Source: Mycobacterium sp. MBM
GTDB taxonomy: Bacteria; Actinomycetota; Actinomycetes; Mycobacteriales; Mycobacteriaceae
Assembly: GCA_021648845.1 (NCBI GenBank)
Contig: JAKJHY010000001.1
Span: 496,001 to 560,000, forward strand
Direction: 5' to 3'
Length of the DNA: 64,000 bases
A program made the translations under genes and the position numbers. Below the pieces are notes generated by a model. The model was not told the DNA's origin. It saw only the letters and a list, made by a program, of their open reading frames with translations, and did no database searches. Below are positions 25,928-35,904 of this stretch, one piece after another. Within the stretch, counting starts at the first letter, position 1; the number at the start of each line of letters is the position of its first letter.

Positions 25928-27322
25928 TCAGTGCTGCGGCACCGGGTCGGGCCCGATGAACGAGCCCAGCAGGCCGAGCACGGCGACCACGCCGACCATC
26001 GCGAACGCCAGGATGAAACCGACCGTGGTGCCGAGGCCCAGGGCGATGGCGACCCATGCGGCCCCCATCGCCGATCCCCCGAAACGCACCAGGTTGAACA
26101 GTCCGAGCCCGGTGCCCTGAGCCCCGGCCGGCGAGCGCGTGGCACCGGTGGCCGCCGGAGTCTGCACGAACGCCGTCCCGATCCCGATCACCACCAGGAT
26201 CGCGACGAAAGCGGCCAGACCCCAACGTTTCTCGACCAAATGCAGACCAACCGCCAGCGAGAGCAGCGCCTGGCCGAGGATCAGCAGCGACAGCCCCGTG
26301 CGCAGCACCCGGCGCGCGCCGATCCTGTCGAGGTAGCGTCCGACCAGCGGACCGAGAATCACCATCGACGCCGGGATCGCCAACAACACCAGACCGGCCA
26401 GCGATCCGGTCCGGCCACTGCCGACCAGGTAGAGCGGCACCGCGAGCAGCGTCGCGCCCATGCTGAACATGAACGCGAATGCGCCGAGGGTGCTGCGCAC
26501 GAAGCGGGCCTCGGCGACGAGGCGGACATCGACGAACGGTGCCGGGACCCGCAGGCAGTGCCGCACGAAGAAGATCAGGATCGCCACCGAGACCGCCACG
26601 GCCACGCCCACCCCGACCGAGACCCCCTGCCCCGGGATGAGTGCCACCCCGAGGATGAGCAGCCCCGATCCCAGCGTCAGCGCGATGGCACCGACGGTGT
26701 CCAAACGCATCCGGGTGCCGGGATGGCGAGGGATGTGGCGCAACGTGCCGACGAACCCGGCCAGCGCGACCGGCACCAGCGGCACGAACACCCAACGCCA
26801 CCCCCAGCCGTCGGCGATGAAACCGCCCATGGTGGGGCCGATGGCCTGCCCGATACCGTTCACCGAGGCCCACAACCCCACCGCTCTGCCCCGCCGTTCC
26901 CCGGCGAACAGCCAGGTCAACAGGCCGAGTACGGCCGGGCCCAACGCCGACGCCGCCGCGCCGCCCAGGCAACGCCACAGGATCAACAGCTCCAGAGAGG
27001 GCGCGGTCGCCGCCCCGATGGCGCATACCGCCGTCGCGATCATCGACGCGCAGTACATCCGGCGTCTGCCGAAGCGGTCACCGATCCAGCCCACCAGCGG
27101 CATCGTGGCGGTGAACGTCAGGAGGAAGCCCACCACCACGAACACGCCGCTGCCCAGTGGCGCGTCGAACTCGGCGAGGATCGCCGGCAAGGGCACGTTG
27201 ACGACATTGTTGCTGACCGTGCCGACCAGCGTGCCCGACAGCAGGGCCGCCAGGGCCATCGGCGTGCCGGCCCCGTCGGGGCCCGCCGTGCCCGCCGGCG
27301 TTCGGCTGTCTGTGTCAGTCAT
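25928..27322 (-). CDS. MFS transporter, DHA2/EmrB-like
   Basis: 464 residues with about 12-14 predicted membrane helices. The opening SNNVVNVPLPAILAEFDA, motif A between helices 2 and 3 (GWIGDRFGRRRMY), and the motif C-like GIGQAIGPTMGGFIADGWGWRWVF identify a proton-driven drug:H+ antiporter-type carrier in the plasma membrane. The presence of motif C suggests export. In this island it could expel toxic substrate or intermediates. It reads away from the divergent permease gene across a 370-bp gap that holds a candidate PucR site. Confidence 0.9.
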   Translation of the reverse strand: MTDTDSRTPAGTAGPDGAGTPMALAALLSGTLVGTVSNNVVNVPLPAILAEFDAPLGSGVFVVVGFLLTFTATMPLVGWIGDRFGRRRMYCASMIATAVCAIGAATAPSLELLILWRCLGGAAASALGPAVLGLLTWLFAGERRGRAVGLWASVNGIGQAIGPTMGGFIADGWGWRWVFVPLVPVALAGFVGTLRHIPRHPGTRMRLDTVGAIALTLGSGLLILGVALIPGQGVSVGVGVAVAVSVAILIFFVRHCLRVPAPFVDVRLVAEARFVRSTLGAFAFMFSMGATLLAVPLYLVGSGRTGSLAGLVLLAIPASMVILGPLVGRYLDRIGARRVLRTGLSLLILGQALLSLAVGLHLVEKRWGLAAFVAILVVIGIGTAFVQTPAATGATRSPAGAQGTGLGLFNLVRFGGSAMGAAWVAIALGLGTTVGFILAFAMVGVVAVLGLLGSFIGPDPVPQH

Positions 27323-27692
27323 GGCAGTGATTTCCGTGGCCGATCGTTTCGAAGTGGACGCGCGGGTTGCGCGCGCACCCGTGCTGCCACTGTCTCATTC
27401 CCGGCACGTCGGCGGGGACGCCCGGGAAGGTCAACGCGCACAGCGACGACACCCGGATCCGGACATCATGCACACCCGGGCCGGGCCGATGTCCCGTGAC
27501 CCAGCACACCGGGGCGCGGATTTTAACGTTTGCGAAACACCGCGACACCAGGATGACAATGTCGGAACACGTTGCACAGGGGCGTGCGCACAGCGTTGTG
27601 CACAGTGTGCGTTGACCCGTTCGGGTAACGGGCCCAGCATTCCTGCATCAGACTGCACAGCCCACGAGCAGTTGTGAGTGAAAAGACCTTCC
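27323..27692. other. 370-bp intergenic region between divergent transporter genes
   Basis: No gene is seen. The right third is rich in TGTGCAC-like half-sites (27580-27660) and also holds CCCGTT-N5-AACGGG (27616-27632). It must contain the promoters of both the MFS gene (leftward) and the permease gene (rightward), but I could not place -35/-10 pairs with confidence. Confidence 0.5.
27586..27603. promoter_or_regulatory. second candidate PucR operator GCGCACA-N4-TGTGCAC
   Basis: A 6/7-matched inverted repeat with arms nearly identical to the perfect site at 24164-24182, about 90 bp before the permease start. The spacer is one base shorter. A further TGTGC follows at 27605-27609. Confidence 0.45.
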
Positions 27693-29249
27693 ATGGACAT
27701 ACAACTCAGCGCGGCCCATTGGATCTACCTGGCCGGAATCGTCGTCATCCTCCTCACGATGGCACTGCGCAAGAACATCGTGGTGCCGGCGGTCGTCGCG
27801 ACGCTGCTTACGGCGTGGGTGTTTTCGGGCAGCATCGTGACCGGGCTGTCGTCGATCTTCAATGCCAGCCTGGTCGCCGCTCAGGAACTGTTCAACATCT
27901 TCCTGATCATCGCCTTCATCACCGCCATGCTGGGTGCGTTGCGTGAGATGGGCGCCGACAAATTGATGGTGACCCCGTTCCGACGAGTGATGCGTGCGGG
28001 CACCAGCAGCTTCATCACCCTCGCCGTCGTCACATATGTCATCTCGCTGTTCTTCTGGCCCACGCCGGCGGTCCCACTGGTGGGCGCGGTGCTCATTCCC
28101 GTCGCCATCCGCGCCGGCCTGAGTCCACTGTCGGTGGGCATGGTCATCGCCATCGCCGGGCAGGGCATGGCCCTGTCCTCGGACTACATCATCAAGGTCG
28201 CCCCCGGCATCTCGGCCACCTCGGCCGGCGTCGATGCCGACGGTGTGGCCGACAAGGCGCTGGTGCTCTCGCTGATCACCGGTCTGGCCGCGCTGCTGAT
28301 CACCTACGTGATGCAGCGCCGGACGTGGCAGCCGCCGTCGGCGGACCTGCTGGTGGCCTGGGAGAACAAGGCCGACAAGCTCGGCGCGCCCGAGGCCCGG
28401 CCCGAACCGGGCCCCGGTGGTACCGGGCCGGTCCCGGTGGCCACCGACGCGCCGGTACCGGCGCCGACGGGGTCGGGCGCCGTGTCGGCCACGGCCACCC
28501 TCGCTCCGGCCGCCGCGCCGCCGGCGCCCGTTCTACCGAACTCATTGGCCGCCAAGATATTTGCCGCGCTGGTGCCGGCGGCCTACCTGGCGTTCATCGT
28601 CTACCTGCTGTTGGGCAAGTTCACCACGCTGGTGCCGCCGCTGCAGGGCGGGGACGCCGCGGGCATCGTCGGCGGGATCGCGGCGATCCTGCTGTTCGCC
28701 GCCTGCCTGACCAATGACAAGCGCGACTTTCTGGAGAGCTCGTCCACCCACATCATCGACGGCCTGGTGTTCGCGTTCAAGGCCATGGGTGTGGTGCTAC
28801 CGATCGCCGGGTTCTTCTTCATCGGTAGCGGCGACTTCTCGGCCCGGGTGCTCGGGATGGGCCCCGACGCCACCGGACCGGCCTTTCTGTTCGACCTGAT
28901 CAGCGCGGCGATGGCACATGTGACACCGAGCCCGTTTATTCTGGGCTTCGGCATACTGCTGGTGGGTATCGTTGCCGGACTGGACGGTTCGGGATTCAGC
29001 GGCCTGCCGCTCACGGGCTCACTGGCCGGTGCGCTCGGCCCCGCCGCCGATATGGATCCCGCTACCCTGGCCGCCATCGGCCAGATGGGCAACATCTGGT
29101 CCGGCGGCGGCACCCTGGTGGCGTGGTCATCGCTGATCGCCGTCGCGGGCTTCGCGCGCATTCCGGTGCTCACCCTGGCGCGCAAGTGCTTCCTGCCGGT
29201 GATGTCCGGGCTGGTGTTGTCCACCCTGTTCGCCATACTCGTCTTCTGA
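27693..29249 (+). CDS. multi-spanning permease, GntP/DASS-like carboxylate transporter (family uncertain)
   Basis: 518 residues from the ATG at 27693 (a GTG at 27678 would add five). About 12 hydrophobic helices arranged as two halves. The first half includes NIVVPAVVATLLTAWVFSGSIV and PTPAVPLVGAVLIPVAIRAGLSP; the second half includes PSPFILGFGILLVGIVAGLDGSGF. Between them, residues about 215-290 form a Pro/Ala/Thr-rich, low-complexity cytosolic loop, unusual in length. The inverted two-half layout with paired loops is that of GntP, DcuC or DASS organic-anion importers, but I cannot assign a family firmly. It is probably the uptake system of the island and overlaps the next gene by 1 bp (TGATG). 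Confidence 0.72.
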   Translation: MDIQLSAAHWIYLAGIVVILLTMALRKNIVVPAVVATLLTAWVFSGSIVTGLSSIFNASLVAAQELFNIFLIIAFITAMLGALREMGADKLMVTPFRRVMRAGTSSFITLAVVTYVISLFFWPTPAVPLVGAVLIPVAIRAGLSPLSVGMVIAIAGQGMALSSDYIIKVAPGISATSAGVDADGVADKALVLSLITGLAALLITYVMQRRTWQPPSADLLVAWENKADKLGAPEARPEPGPGGTGPVPVATDAPVPAPTGSGAVSATATLAPAAAPPAPVLPNSLAAKIFAALVPAAYLAFIVYLLLGKFTTLVPPLQGGDAAGIVGGIAAILLFAACLTNDKRDFLESSSTHIIDGLVFAFKAMGVVLPIAGFFFIGSGDFSARVLGMGPDATGPAFLFDLISAAMAHVTPSPFILGFGILLVGIVAGLDGSGFSGLPLTGSLAGALGPAADMDPATLAAIGQMGNIWSGGGTLVAWSSLIAVAGFARIPVLTLARKCFLPVMSGLVLSTLFAILVF

Positions 29250-29953
29250 TGACGTTGACCGATACCGAGCAGAAACTGGCGCTGGCCGCGACCGGAGCGC
29301 TGACCTTCGTCACCGGAATCGTCGACGCGGTCGGCTTCCTGGCTCTGGACCGGGTGTTCACCGGCAACATGACCGGCAACATCGTGATCCTCGGCATGGG
29401 CGTGGCGGGCGCGGACGATCTGCCGGTGCTGGGGCCGGCGATCGCGCTGGCCGCGTTCACCGCGGCGGCCTTCGTCGCCGGACTGGTGTTACGCGCGCGA
29501 ACCAAGGGGTGGCAGCACCGGGTCACCGTGCTGCTCACCCTCGGCGCGGTGGCGCTGGCGGCCCTCACCGCCGTGGCCGCCACGGCGGGTGAGCACGCGT
29601 CATCGGCCGTGCAGATCGCGATGGCGGCCAGCACGGCCGCGGTGATGGGTTCCCAGGCGATGGTGGCCAGGGCGGTGGCCGTGGCGGATATGACGACCGT
29701 CGTGGTGACCTCCACCCTGGCCTCGCTGGCGGGTGAGACCTGGACCCGACGCGGCGAACGTGTGCTGTTCAACCGCAGATTCGGGGCGATCGCGGGCATT
29801 TTCGCCGGGGCGGTGGCCGGCGCACTGCTGCTGCGCTGGCATATCGCGGTGCCGTTCGCCGTGGCGGCCACGCTCACCGCAGCGGTCGCGGTGCTCGGCC
29901 ACCTGCGGCTGGCACCACGGCGCGCCGAGCTGCCCGAGGCCTCCCTGCGATAG
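29249..29953 (+). CDS. YoaK/DUF1275-family membrane protein
   Basis: 234 residues with six predicted membrane helices. The family motif TGIVDAVGFLALDRVFTGNMTGNIVILG at the N-terminus is diagnostic of DUF1275. Function is unknown; some relatives are linked to small-molecule transport. The ATG at 29249 shares its A with the permease stop codon, so it is certainly cotranscribed with the permease and may be an accessory subunit of it. It converges on the lipoprotein gene, with 15 bp between stops. Confidence 0.85.
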   Translation: MTLTDTEQKLALAATGALTFVTGIVDAVGFLALDRVFTGNMTGNIVILGMGVAGADDLPVLGPAIALAAFTAAAFVAGLVLRARTKGWQHRVTVLLTLGAVALAALTAVAATAGEHASSAVQIAMAASTAAVMGSQAMVARAVAVADMTTVVVTSTLASLAGETWTRRGERVLFNRRFGAIAGIFAGAVAGALLLRWHIAVPFAVAATLTAAVAVLGHLRLAPRRAELPEASLR

Positions 29954-29968
29954 CCGTCGGCCCCGCCG

Positions 29969-30709
29969 TCAGGGAATTCTGATCTCGAAGTCCCCGGTCA
30001 ATTCCGTTGCGGCCGCGTCGAATCCGCCGGTTCCGGCCGGCGCCTCGGCGTGTACCGACACCAGGTAGTCACCGGTGTTTGTCCACACGTGCACGACACG
30101 GTCGACGAACTCGGTGGCATCATCGGGGGTGTCCGATACCGCGCCGAGCAGCTTCTGGCCGCTGTAATCGCACAGCTCGGCGGGCAGCACGCTCAGCGAG
30201 CTCACTGCGGCGTCGGCGGTCAGGGCTTGCACATACTCGGCGAACGCGGCCTGCGGATCCAAACTGGTCGCCAGGATGGTGACCGTCGCCGACATACCGT
30301 CCGGGCCCGTCAATTCGGCACCGATATCACCGGTTCCGCCCTGCATCGACCAACCTTCGGGAACGGCGACGGTGAGCACGGGAGCCGCCGAGTCGGCGAT
30401 CTCGGCGACCATACCGACCGGCGGGCGCTGCGCCGGTTCGCAGGTGACGGCGCCCGCGGGGACGGCCGTCGTGCTGGTCGGCACGACACCGAAGTCCGGG
30501 TGCCCGGTATCGCCGGTCGGATCCGTGGCCGAGGTGCCGGGACCGGCCGGCGCGGTGGTCGTCGCCGTTGCCGGTGTGGTTGCCGGCGTGGTGGCCGCGG
30601 CGACGCTGCCGGGCACCGGTGTTCCCTGATCGGACTTCGTGCACGACACCAGCGCCGGGACGGCACAGCAGAGCACCGCTGCCGCCACGACCCTCCCGAA
30701 CCCGATCAT
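29969..30709 (-). CDS. LpqN/LpqT-like lipoprotein
   Basis: 246 residues. Signal peptide with lipobox LVSC at residues 20-23 (lipidated Cys23), then a 50-residue Pro/Thr/Ala-rich linker, then a globular domain with VPEGWSMQGGTGDIGAELTGPDG, as in mycobacterial LpqN-type proteins (PF10738). These sit on the outer face of the plasma membrane; LpqN-type proteins have been linked to envelope lipid trafficking. It overlaps the atsA stop by one base (TGATG), so it is the second gene of an atsA operon. Confidence 0.87.
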   Translation of the reverse strand: MIGFGRVVAAAVLCCAVPALVSCTKSDQGTPVPGSVAAATTPATTPATATTTAPAGPGTSATDPTGDTGHPDFGVVPTSTTAVPAGAVTCEPAQRPPVGMVAEIADSAAPVLTVAVPEGWSMQGGTGDIGAELTGPDGMSATVTILATSLDPQAAFAEYVQALTADAAVSSLSVLPAELCDYSGQKLLGAVSDTPDDATEFVDRVVHVWTNTGDYLVSVHAEAPAGTGGFDAAATELTGDFEIRIP

Positions 30710-33060
30710 CAGTCCCTCGCGAACGCCCGGGCGAGATCGCGCTCGGCATCCAGGTACGCCGCGCCCGACACGTCGACCACCACACGGCCGATGGCGCCGC
30801 CGGTGAACTCGAACGGCGCCCGGTAGGCCGTGGACACCGGTTGACCCGCGTTGCGTCCCACACTGACCCCTCCACCGGCCAGGCCGAACATCACCGGATG
30901 GGCCTTCACGGCGGCGCGGGTGGCCACGGCAGCGCCATCCACGTAGAGCGTGACGTCGCCGACCGGGGTGTGGCTACCCTCCACGGTGCCGGTCCGCGCA
31001 AACTCGACCCCGACCACATGCGCGCCGGCCGCCAACGGTTCGGTGGCGCCCACGCGTTGTTCGTCCTCGCCGAAGAAGTTGTACACGAACTGCAGCCGCC
31101 CCTCGTCGACGTAGAGCACGTAGCCACCGTGCCCGGCGCCCTGCTTGAACAACACGCCCCGGACGTCTTCGCTGTCGACGGTGACCTCGGCCAACACCGA
31201 GAACGAGCGACCCGCGATGTTGACACAACCGCCGACCGCGACGGGAGCGGTGTGCGGATAGTAGACGTAGCTCGTCCGGTCACCGGCCAGCGACGGACGC
31301 CAGCGGGTGAGCATCTCGACGACCCCGAGGTCGGCCAACGGTATCCCGTTGTATTTCTCGGCTTCCGAAAGCCACAACGCCTGCATCTCGGCGAGCTTGC
31401 CCGGATGCTCGGCGGCCACGTCGTGGCACTGACTGCGGTCGTTGTCGAGATGGTAAAGCTCCCAGCGGTCCTGGTCGAAATGCGACCATCCCGACGGAGC
31501 GGCGGGGTGCACAGCGCTGGCGAACCAGCCGCGGTGCCAAATACCCCTGGTCCCCAGCATGGTGTAGAACTGGGTTTCCTTTCCGGTCGGTGCGTCCGGG
31601 TCATCAAGGGCCACTTTGAAACTGACGCCGTCCAGCGGTTTCTGCGGAATGCCCTTCACGGTCGCAGGCGCGACGATGCCCAGCAGGTCGTACACGGTGG
31701 GGGTGATATCGCAGACGTTGACGTAGTTGTCGCGGATCTCGCCATGCGCGGAAAGCCCTGCGGGCCAGGAGATGATCGCCGCGTCGGCAATGCCGCCCTC
31801 GTGCGAGGCGTACCGCTTGTAGAGCTTGTAGGGGGTGTTGAACGCCATCGCCCAGCCGATCGGGTAATGGCCGTAGGTGGTGGGACCGCCCAACTCGTCG
31901 AAGAAGCGCATGCTCTCCTCGACCGTGTCGATATACCCGTTGAAGAACTTGCCTTCGTTGACCGACCCGTTCGGCCCGCCCTCACCGCTGGCACCGTTGT
32001 CGCTGATCACCACGATGATCGTGTTGTCCAACTGATTGGACTGCTCGAGATAGTCGAGGATGCGGCCGATCTGGGCGTCGGTATAGGACAGGAAACCGGC
32101 GAACACCTCGGCCATCCGGGCGAACAGCTTCTTCTCGTCGTCGCTGAGCGAATCCCACGGACGCACGGTGTCCTGCTCGGGCCAGGGCTGTCCCTCCGGT
32201 CCCGTGACGTCGCCGTAGGGATTGACCGGCGACAGTTCGGTGTCCGGTGGCACGATACCCATCCGCTTCTGGTTCTCCAGCACGATCTCCCGGTACCGCT
32301 CGTACCCCATGTCGAAGCGGCCGGAATAGCGGTCGGCCCACTCTTTGGACACGTGGTGGGGCGCGTGCCCGGCGCCGGGGCAGACATAGGAGAACCACGG
32401 CTTGTCGGGGGCGATCATCGTCGAGTCACGGATGAACTCGATTGTGCGGTCCGCGATGTCCTTGGAGAGGTGGTAGCCCTCCTCGGGGGTGGCGGGCGCC
32501 TCCACGGGATGCCCGTCGTAGATCAGCTCCGGGTACCACTGGTCGGTCTCGCCACCCATGAAGCCGTAGAACCGGTCGAAGCCACGGGACAACGGCCAAT
32601 GCCTGCGGGTGGCAGCGAGATTGGACTCCTCCAGCGGGGTCAGGTGCCACTTGCCCACGCACGAGGTGCTGTAGCCGCGCTCTGCCAGCACCTCCGAGAT
32701 CAGCGCCGTGTCGTGCGGGATCCGGCCGTTGATGCCGGGGAAACCCTCGGTGAACTCTTCGACGATCGCCATCCCGACCGTGGTGGCGTTGCGGCCGGTC
32801 AGCAGCGCCGCGCGGGTCGGGGAACACAGTGCGGTGGTGTGGAACTGCGACAACCGCACACCCTTGTCCGCGATCCTGCGCATCGCCGGCATGTCGACGA
32901 GCCCACCGAAGCAGTCCCAGGTCGCGATGCCGATATCGTCCCAGACCAGGTAGAGCACGTTGGGCGCGTCGGGCGGCGCGACGGGTGCGGCGTAGGGCCC
33001 CCAGTCGGGTTCGGAATCGCGGATGTCGAGCGCGATCTTGCCGTTGAACTCTGCAACCAT
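30709..33060 (-). CDS. atsA: arylsulfatase (type I, formylglycine-dependent)
   Basis: 783 residues, matching M. tuberculosis AtsA (Rv0711), which also lies beside rpsQ. It hydrolyses sulfate esters. The maturation motif CSPTRAALLTGR begins at Cys79, which must be converted to formylglycine; Asp41-Asp42 (VWDDIG) and the VVISDNGASGEGG segment bind calcium. The C-terminal third (after about residue 560) is a beta-rich domain resembling a lectin-like fold (GGYVLYVDEGRLQFVYNFFGED). The start ATG at 33058-33060 has GGGAGG 5 nt upstream. No signal peptide, so it is cytosolic. The formylglycine-generating enzyme gene that follows atsA in M. tuberculosis is absent here; an accessory island takes its place. 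Confidence 0.94.
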   Translation of the reverse strand: MVAEFNGKIALDIRDSEPDWGPYAAPVAPPDAPNVLYLVWDDIGIATWDCFGGLVDMPAMRRIADKGVRLSQFHTTALCSPTRAALLTGRNATTVGMAIVEEFTEGFPGINGRIPHDTALISEVLAERGYSTSCVGKWHLTPLEESNLAATRRHWPLSRGFDRFYGFMGGETDQWYPELIYDGHPVEAPATPEEGYHLSKDIADRTIEFIRDSTMIAPDKPWFSYVCPGAGHAPHHVSKEWADRYSGRFDMGYERYREIVLENQKRMGIVPPDTELSPVNPYGDVTGPEGQPWPEQDTVRPWDSLSDDEKKLFARMAEVFAGFLSYTDAQIGRILDYLEQSNQLDNTIIVVISDNGASGEGGPNGSVNEGKFFNGYIDTVEESMRFFDELGGPTTYGHYPIGWAMAFNTPYKLYKRYASHEGGIADAAIISWPAGLSAHGEIRDNYVNVCDITPTVYDLLGIVAPATVKGIPQKPLDGVSFKVALDDPDAPTGKETQFYTMLGTRGIWHRGWFASAVHPAAPSGWSHFDQDRWELYHLDNDRSQCHDVAAEHPGKLAEMQALWLSEAEKYNGIPLADLGVVEMLTRWRPSLAGDRTSYVYYPHTAPVAVGGCVNIAGRSFSVLAEVTVDSEDVRGVLFKQGAGHGGYVLYVDEGRLQFVYNFFGEDEQRVGATEPLAAGAHVVGVEFARTGTVEGSHTPVGDVTLYVDGAAVATRAAVKAHPVMFGLAGGGVSVGRNAGQPVSTAYRAPFEFTGGAIGRVVVDVSGAAYLDAERDLARAFARD

Positions 33061-33160
33061 CGGACCTCCCGGTTTGGCGGACGCCCGGACACTACACCCG
33101 CCGGACGTCGCCCACCCGACGAATTGATGGCGTCTCCGGTGCGCGCCGCCGCCCGCCCCT

Positions 33161-33247
33161 TCAGCCCACCGGTTGCTCGACCCGATACAGCCGCCAATTC
33201 GGCTGCCCGTCACCGTCGTTGGGAATCTCCAGCTCCAGCGTCGCCAC
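33161..33247 (-). CDS. possible 28-residue small ORF or gene remnant
   Basis: In the 265-bp gap between atsA and rpsQ a short frame begins at GTG 33245-33247 and reads MATLELEIPNDGDGQPNW, then RLYRVEQPVG and stop. Codon choice is coding-like (GC-rich third positions) and the sequence is unlike the low-complexity shadows around it. No ribosome-binding site is seen, and the upstream side runs into the S10 terminator hairpin. It may be the tail of a decayed gene. Confidence 0.3.
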   Translation of the reverse strand: MATLELEIPNDGDGQPNWRLYRVEQPVG

Positions 33248-33265
33248 GGGTGCCGAAAACGCACC

Positions 33266-33298
33266 GACCCCCGGCCCGCGTGTGCGGGACCGGGGGTC
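33266..33298 (-). terminator. hairpin terminator of the S10 operon
   Basis: A 9-bp outer stem GACCCCCGG/CCGGGGGTC plus an inner 5-bp stem CCCGC/GCGGG with a GTGT loop and one bulged A, 28-60 bp after the rpsQ stop. It has no U-tract, as is common for mycobacterial terminators. Confidence 0.75.
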
Positions 33299-33325
33299 AG
33301 CGAAGCGAATCCGGACGGGAGGGCG

Positions 33326-33622
33326 CTACTTCGCCTTTTCCAGGATCTCGACCAGGCGCCAGCGCTTGGTCGCCGAGAGCGGGCGGGTCTCCATCAGCGA
33401 GACGCGGTCACCGATACCGGCGTCCCCGTTCTCGTCGTGGGCCTTGACCTTGCTCGTGGTCCGGATGATCTTGCCGTAGAGCGGGTGACTCTTCCGCGAT
33501 TCGAGCTCGACCACGATGGTCTTTTCCATCTTGTCGCTCACCACGTAGCCGATCGCGGTCTTGCGACGGCCACGCGGCGTCTCGGTGGCCGGCGTGTGGT
33601 TGGGGCCTTTAGTGTCTGCCAT
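33326..33622 (-). CDS. rpsQ: 30S ribosomal protein S17
   Basis: 98 residues. Primary 16S rRNA-binding protein. [34 protein letters not shown] and [23 protein letters not shown] are diagnostic. The ~18-residue Thr/Pro-rich N-terminal tail ([18 protein letters not shown]) is shorter than that of M. tuberculosis S17. Last gene of the S10 operon, 3 bp after rpmC and before a terminator hairpin. Confidence 0.97.
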   Translation of the reverse strand: MADTKGPNHTPATETPRGRRKTAIGYVVSDKMEKTIVVELESRKSHPLYGKIIRTTSKVKAHDENGDAGIGDRVSLMETRPLSATKRWRLVEILEKAK

Positions 33623-33625
33623 GTC

Positions 33626-33859
33626 TTACGAATCCTCACCAACGGGTCCGGAAGCCAGACCCAGTTCACGTTCACGCAGCACGGTGTAGACCCGTGCAAT
33701 CTCGTGGCGCACAACACGCAGGCGCCGGTTGTTGGTCAGCTGACCGGTCGCCATCTGGAAGCGCAGGTTGAACAGCTCTTCCTTCGATTCGCGCAGGCGA
33801 GTGGTGAGCTCCTCTTCGGTGAGCTCACGCAGTTCGCCAGGCGTAACTCCCACTGCCAT
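33626..33859 (-). CDS. rpmC: 50S ribosomal protein L29
   Basis: 77 residues. Sits near the peptide exit tunnel and helps bind SRP and trigger factor. [32 protein letters not shown] and [21 protein letters not shown] are diagnostic. It overlaps the rplP stop by one base. The acidic tail ([10 protein letters not shown]) is variable. Confidence 0.97.
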   Translation of the reverse strand: MAVGVTPGELRELTEEELTTRLRESKEELFNLRFQMATGQLTNNRRLRVVRHEIARVYTVLRERELGLASGPVGEDS

Positions 33860-34275
33860 CAGAACTGCTCCTCTCGGGTCACGATGCGCGCCTTGATAGG
33901 CAACTTGTGGATTGCGCGGGTGAGAGCATCGCGGGCGATCTTCTCATCCGGGTAGCTGAGCTCGAACAGCACGCGGCCGGGCTTGACGTTGGCCACCCAC
34001 CACTCGGGCGAACCCTTACCGGAACCCATGCGGGTCTCGGCGGGCTTCTTGGTCAGCGGGCGGTCCGGGAAGATGTTGATCCACACCTTGCCGCCACGCT
34101 TGATGTGCCGGTTGATGGCGATACGAGCGGACTCGATCTGCCGGTTGGTGATGTAGGCGTGCTCCAGAGCCTGGATGCCATAGTCACCGAAGCTCACCGA
34201 CGTGCCACCACTGGCGGTACCACGCTGGCGCGGGTGGTGCTGCTTACGGTGCTTGACCCTGCGGGGGATAAGCAT
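33859..34275 (-). CDS. rplP: 50S ribosomal protein L16
   Basis: 138 residues from the ATG at 34273-34275 ([19 protein letters not shown], the family N-terminus). Contacts the A-site tRNA elbow and is needed late in 50S assembly. [39 protein letters not shown] is diagnostic. One nucleotide separates its ATG from the rpsC stop. Confidence 0.97.
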   Translation of the reverse strand: MLIPRRVKHRKQHHPRQRGTASGGTSVSFGDYGIQALEHAYITNRQIESARIAINRHIKRGGKVWINIFPDRPLTKKPAETRMGSGKGSPEWWVANVKPGRVLFELSYPDEKIARDALTRAIHKLPIKARIVTREEQF

Positions 34276-34276
34276 T

Positions 34277-35580
<1,304 letters not shown>

Positions 35581-35611
35581 TAGCTGTTTCCTTCGCTCTT
35601 CGCGCAAGCGC

Positions 35612-35893
35612 TCATCGCCGCTTCGCCTTCCGGTCATCCTTGATGTGACCCTTGAACGTGCGGGTGGGGGCGAACTCGCCCAGCTTGTGCCCGACCATGG
35701 CCTCGGTGACGAACACCGGCACGTGCTTGCGACCGTCGTGGACGGCGAAGGTGTGACCGATGAAGTCGGGAATGATGGTCGAACGGCGCGACCAGGTCTT
35801 GATGACCTGCTTGCTGTTCTTCTCGTTCTGGACGTCGACCTTCTTCAAGAGGTGGTCGTCGACGAACGGGCCCTTTTTCAGGCTGCGTGGCAT
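35612..35893 (-). CDS. rpsS: 30S ribosomal protein S19
   Basis: 93 residues from the ATG at 35891-35893 ([19 protein letters not shown]). Head protein of the small subunit, near the A-site finger. [47 protein letters not shown] is diagnostic. It lies 11 bp after rplB and 31 bp before rplV. Confidence 0.98.
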   Translation of the reverse strand: MPRSLKKGPFVDDHLLKKVDVQNEKNSKQVIKTWSRRSTIIPDFIGHTFAVHDGRKHVPVFVTEAMVGHKLGEFAPTRTFKGHIKDDRKAKRR

Positions 35894-35904
35894 CGCTTTA
35901 CTCC

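Noticed and set aside
30568..33447. A ~2.9-kb plus-strand frame opposite atsA and part of the lipoprotein gene
   Set aside because: The longest shadow in the window, but atsA has complete sulfatase motifs, a good ribosome-binding site and known synteny.
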